The notes below the pieces were generated by a model, which had not been told where the DNA came from, did no database searches, and saw only the letters and a list, made by a program, of their open reading frames with translations. A stretch of 9,602 bases of DNA, taken from positions 1 to 9,602 of the forward strand of contig JAIXXU010000068.1 in assembly GCA_027490595.1 (NCBI GenBank), written 5' to 3'. The translations under genes were made by a program, and so were the position numbers. Shown here in pieces: positions 8,043 to 9,602 of the stretch. This DNA is from Pseudomonadota bacterium. GTDB lineage: Bacteria > Bdellovibrionota_B > Oligoflexia > Silvanigrellales > Silvanigrellaceae. Within the stretch, counting starts at the first letter, position 1; every line of letters begins with the position of its first letter.

Positions 8043-8201
8043 GATTTTGGAGAGGCTTGCAACTATTTTACCAACCACATAGATAGGCCTTGAGCCTTTT
8101 GTTTCATTGAAAAAAAAGCGGCTACCAATATACTGTGCGAACAGATACCTGCTTATGGTCTTGAAGTACAACAAGTCAGTGGGCTTAAAAATAATTCTTG
8201 A
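8043..8201 (+). pseudogene. Degenerate coding fragment, possibly an IS66-type transposase C-terminus
   Basis: One frame reads DFGEACNYFTNHIDRP, TGA, AFCFIEKKAATNILCEQIPA, YGLEVQQVSGLKNNS, TGA. IS66 transposases have near their C-terminus a segment of the form xGKAxNYxxNxxxxLxxFL…DNNxxExAIRPxxxGRKNxxFSGS. The fragment keeps the spacing of EACNY to NILCEQ and a VSGLK-like end, but GRKN is not recognisable. The likeness is weak. The fragment is certainly not an intact gene. Confidence 0.3.
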
Positions 8202-8367
8202 AGTGCTCTGATTATTTTGTTGTTTCCCTTTCTTTTTTGGTGATTAGCTCCTTTGTAGTGTATCTATCAACTTTAGTTGCTTGGTTTGTAGTAAATGCTT
8301 GTTTGCGTTATTTGGTAAAAAACTTTCATAAGTATTCTAATGTCTATAAAACTCAACATATTATGTA
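8202..8367. other. Unassigned flank left of the IS3 element
   Basis: A hydrophobic 62-codon frame with a TTG start (8198-8386) covers this stretch and would encode one or two membrane-spanning segments (FVVSLSFLVISSFVVYLSTL). It has no Shine-Dalgarno, and its last codons lie inside the IS3 left end, so if it was ever a gene the insertion truncated it. I do not call it as a gene. Confidence 0.35.
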
Positions 8368-8400
8368 TGATCTGACCCAAATTTGATGGACGGTTTGCTA
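8368..8400. repeat. IS3 element left inverted repeat (IRL)
   Basis: Begins TGATCTGACCCA and ends GGAC…TTGCTA. It pairs with 9570-9602 read on the other strand: conserved blocks are TGATCTG, CCCA, GGAC and TTGCTA. The -35 hexamer of the orfA promoter lies inside it. Confidence 0.9.
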
Positions 8401-8411
8401 AGTAGTATAAA
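8383..8411 (+). promoter_or_regulatory. Probable orfA promoter of the IS3 element
   Basis: TTGATG (8383-8388), exactly 17 bp, TATAAA (8406-8411): four and five consensus matches. The start would fall near 8418, just before the Shine-Dalgarno GAGGTG (8421-8426). A promoter partly inside the left inverted repeat is usual for IS3-family elements, where transposase binding to the repeat can repress it. Confidence 0.5.
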
Positions 8412-8433
8412 TTTCTTAGCGAGGTGTTTGATA

Positions 8434-8718
8434 ATGGTTCAGAAAAGTAGTCGTAAAAAGTACAGCGCAGAGTTCAAAGACAGGGCATTGTCGTTGTCCG
8501 ATAAGGTAGGAGTTCCACAGGCTGCAGAGGATCTTGGTATACCATCTGCAATGCTTTATTCTTGGCGTACAAGGCGAAATCAAAGCGGCCAACCGTTAGA
8601 AGTTAAAAAGCTTCAAGAAGCAGAGATGCAGCGTTTAAAACGAGAAAATGCTCGACTTGAAGAGGAAAATAGTTTCTTAAAAAAAGCGGCAGCGTACTTT
8701 GCGAAAACACCGAAGTGA
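8434..8718 (+). CDS. IS3-family transposase OrfA (DNA-binding subunit)
   Basis: OrfA is a 94-residue protein that binds the IS ends; fused to OrfB by frameshifting it gives the full transposase. The N-terminal half is a helix-turn-helix (KKYSAEFKDRALSLSD, VPQAAEDLGIPSAMLYSWR, about residues 9-45). The C-terminal half is a leucine zipper (about 60-84: LQEAEMQRLKRENARLEEEN) used for dimerisation, ending FLKKAAAYFAK. I chose ATG 8434 because GAGGTG at 8421-8426 sits seven bases upstream and the protein then begins as the family does. A longer TTG/ATG start at 8383/8386 would run into the inverted repeat and promoter. The stop (8716-8718) overlaps the OrfB GTG. Confidence 0.92.
   Translation: MVQKSSRKKYSAEFKDRALSLSDKVGVPQAAEDLGIPSAMLYSWRTRRNQSGQPLEVKKLQEAEMQRLKRENARLEEENSFLKKAAAYFAKTPK
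8679..8686 (+). promoter_or_regulatory. Programmed -1 ribosomal frameshift site (A7G) in IS3 orfA
   Basis: Seven A residues then G, read in orfA as TTA AAA AAA GCG, make the heptamer A_AAA_AAA. A slip of -1 enters the OrfB frame, which is open from here through the OrfB start at 8715 (SGSVLCENTEVKF…) with no stop. The site and direction match known OrfAB production in the IS3 family. Confidence 0.8.
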
Positions 8719-9572
8719 AGTTCGCAATGATAAAGAAGAATTTAAAACAATATTCAATAAGAATGATGTGTCGTATGTTACAAGTATCTCATAGTGGATA
8801 TTACCATTGGAGGGTAAAATCACCTTCCAAAAGAGATAAAAGAAATCAAATTATTTGTGAAAAAATTTCGTCTGTATTTTTGCAAGAAAAGCGAAGAGCT
8901 GGTTACAGAAGAATCGCCAGAAGATTAAAAAATGAAGGTATTCAAGTTAGCTGTAATCATGTGGCAAAATTAATGAAGAAAAAAGGTTTGCAAGCAAAGG
9001 CTACTCGAAAATTTAAAGCAACGACAAATAGTAACCATTCTTTACCAGTGGCTCCAAATCTTCTCGAGCAAAATTTTGAGGCAAAGAGACCAAATGAAAA
9101 GTGGGTGAGTGATATTACCTATATTTCAACAGATGAAGGTTGGGTTTACCTAGCAGCTGTAATGGATCTTTATTCGAGAAAGATTATCGGCTGGTCTCTT
9201 TCAGGAAGAATGACTGCAAATATTGTTATTGACGCTTTGCAAATGGCGTTAGGTAAGAGAAATAAACCAAAAAATGTGATTATTCATTCTGATCGAGGAA
9301 GTCAATATTGCTCAAGCATATATCAAAAGTTAATTAAAGATAATTCTCTTATTTGCAGTATGAGCAAACGAGGCGATTGTTACGATAATGCTTCAATGGA
9401 AAGTTGGAATCACAGCTTTAAGGTTGAAGCAATTTATGGGGAAAGATTCCGTTCTAGGATTGAGGCGATAAATCATATTTTTGAATATATAGAAGTGTAT
9501 TATAACCGAGAACGTTTGCATTCAAAAATTGGTTACTTGAGTCCAGAAAGTTTCGAGAGTAAGGTAGTCTAG
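8715..9572 (+). CDS. IS3-family transposase OrfB (DDE catalytic subunit)
   Basis: OrfB carries the catalytic domain that copies and joins the IS ends. As an independent frame it starts at GTG 8715 (overlap GTGA with the OrfA stop) and has 285 residues, but the functional enzyme is expected to be the OrfAB fusion made by -1 slippage at 8679-8686. The N-terminal HTH_21-like region includes YSIRMMCRMLQVSHSGYY (13-30) and RAGYRRIARRLKNEGIQVS (61-79). The integrase core has Asp133 (WVSDITYI), Asp193 (IHSDRGSQY) and Glu229 (DNASMESWNHSFK), i.e. DD(35)E, followed by RERLHSKIGYLSPESFE. The stop codon lies at the edge of the right inverted repeat. No disruption is seen. Confidence 0.95.
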   Translation: MKFAMIKKNLKQYSIRMMCRMLQVSHSGYYHWRVKSPSKRDKRNQIICEKISSVFLQEKRRAGYRRIARRLKNEGIQVSCNHVAKLMKKKGLQAKATRKFKATTNSNHSLPVAPNLLEQNFEAKRPNEKWVSDITYISTDEGWVYLAAVMDLYSRKIIGWSLSGRMTANIVIDALQMALGKRNKPKNVIIHSDRGSQYCSSIYQKLIKDNSLICSMSKRGDCYDNASMESWNHSFKVEAIYGERFRSRIEAINHIFEYIEVYYNRERLHSKIGYLSPESFESKVV

Positions 9573-9602
9573 CAAGGTGTCCGAAAATCGTGGGGCAGAT
9601 CA
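9570..9602. repeat. IS3 element right inverted repeat (IRR)
   Basis: Read on the minus strand from 9602 it begins TGATCTGCCCCA and matches the left repeat in 23 of 33 positions. Its last three bases are the OrfB stop codon (TAG). The window stops at its final base. Confidence 0.9.

Larger units (their letters stand above)
8368..9602 (+). mobile_element. Complete IS3-family insertion sequence (1235 bp)
   Basis: The element starts TGATCTGACCCA at 8368 and ends in TGGGGCAGATCA at 9602. Its termini are imperfect inverted repeats of 33 bp with 23 identities by my count, starting with seven perfect bases and carrying the TG…CA ends typical of IS3. It encodes OrfA and OrfB with a -1 frameshift site between them, and all catalytic residues are intact, so it may be active. 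Three bases before the left end (GTA, 8365-8367) would be the left copy of a target duplication; the right flank lies outside the window. Confidence 0.93.

Noticed and set aside
7965..8174. 69-codon reverse-strand frame
   Set aside because: No Shine-Dalgarno, Phe/Ile-rich composition of the kind produced by the antisense of AT-rich coding sequence, and it lies opposite a forward fragment that reads more like a decayed protein.
8198..8386. 62-codon hydrophobic frame with TTG start
   Set aside because: No ribosome binding site, and the last codons fall inside the IS3 left inverted repeat; at most an insertion-truncated remnant.
8383..8433. Longer OrfA with start at 8383/8386
   Set aside because: The added residues lie over the inverted repeat and promoter, and there is no Shine-Dalgarno; ATG 8434 has a well-spaced GAGGTG and begins as the family does.

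Overview
The window reads as a chromosomal segment of an AT-rich Gram-negative-type bacterium. It joins a conserved housekeeping block (about 1-5784) to a more AT-rich accessory block (about 5785-9602) made of two unrecognised genes, decayed transposases and one intact insertion sequence. Everything is on the + strand and uses the standard code. The species cannot be named from sequence alone. A MurB carrying a long C-terminal DOMON/CBM9-like extension, together with a PPi-type phosphofructokinase, would suit a Bdellovibrionota/Oligoflexia-like bacterium, but this is a low-confidence inference.

Housekeeping block: the tail of an unidentified gene (1-106) overlaps the TTG start of hflX (ribosome-associated GTPase). 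murB (UDP-GlcNAc-enolpyruvate reductase, peptidoglycan precursor synthesis) follows 13 nt later with an extra ~250-residue C-terminal region. After a 137-nt gap with a possible promoter come purA (adenylosuccinate synthetase) and, 33 nt further, a pyrophosphate-type 6-phosphofructokinase. The layout suggests two co-transcribed groups.

Accessory block: 5785-6162 is mostly non-coding and ends in a good sigma-70-like promoter. It drives a tightly coupled pair: a ~299-residue protein whose C-terminal half resembles a papain-like cysteine peptidase (Cys117, His232, Asp249), and a 114-residue protein whose N-terminus looks like a mitochondrial targeting presequence. Neither belongs to a family I can name. 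This pair is the best candidate in the window for something undescribed, possibly host-directed effectors or a toxin with its partner. Downstream, 7410-8367 is an IS graveyard: a clear IS5-type transposase remnant with stops and an internal deletion, then a fainter piece that may be IS66-like.

The last 1235 bp (8368-9602) are a complete IS3-family element with inverted repeats, OrfA, a -1 frameshift heptamer and OrfB with an intact DDE triad. Its right end coincides exactly with the end of the window, which suggests a contig boundary at a repeated element.
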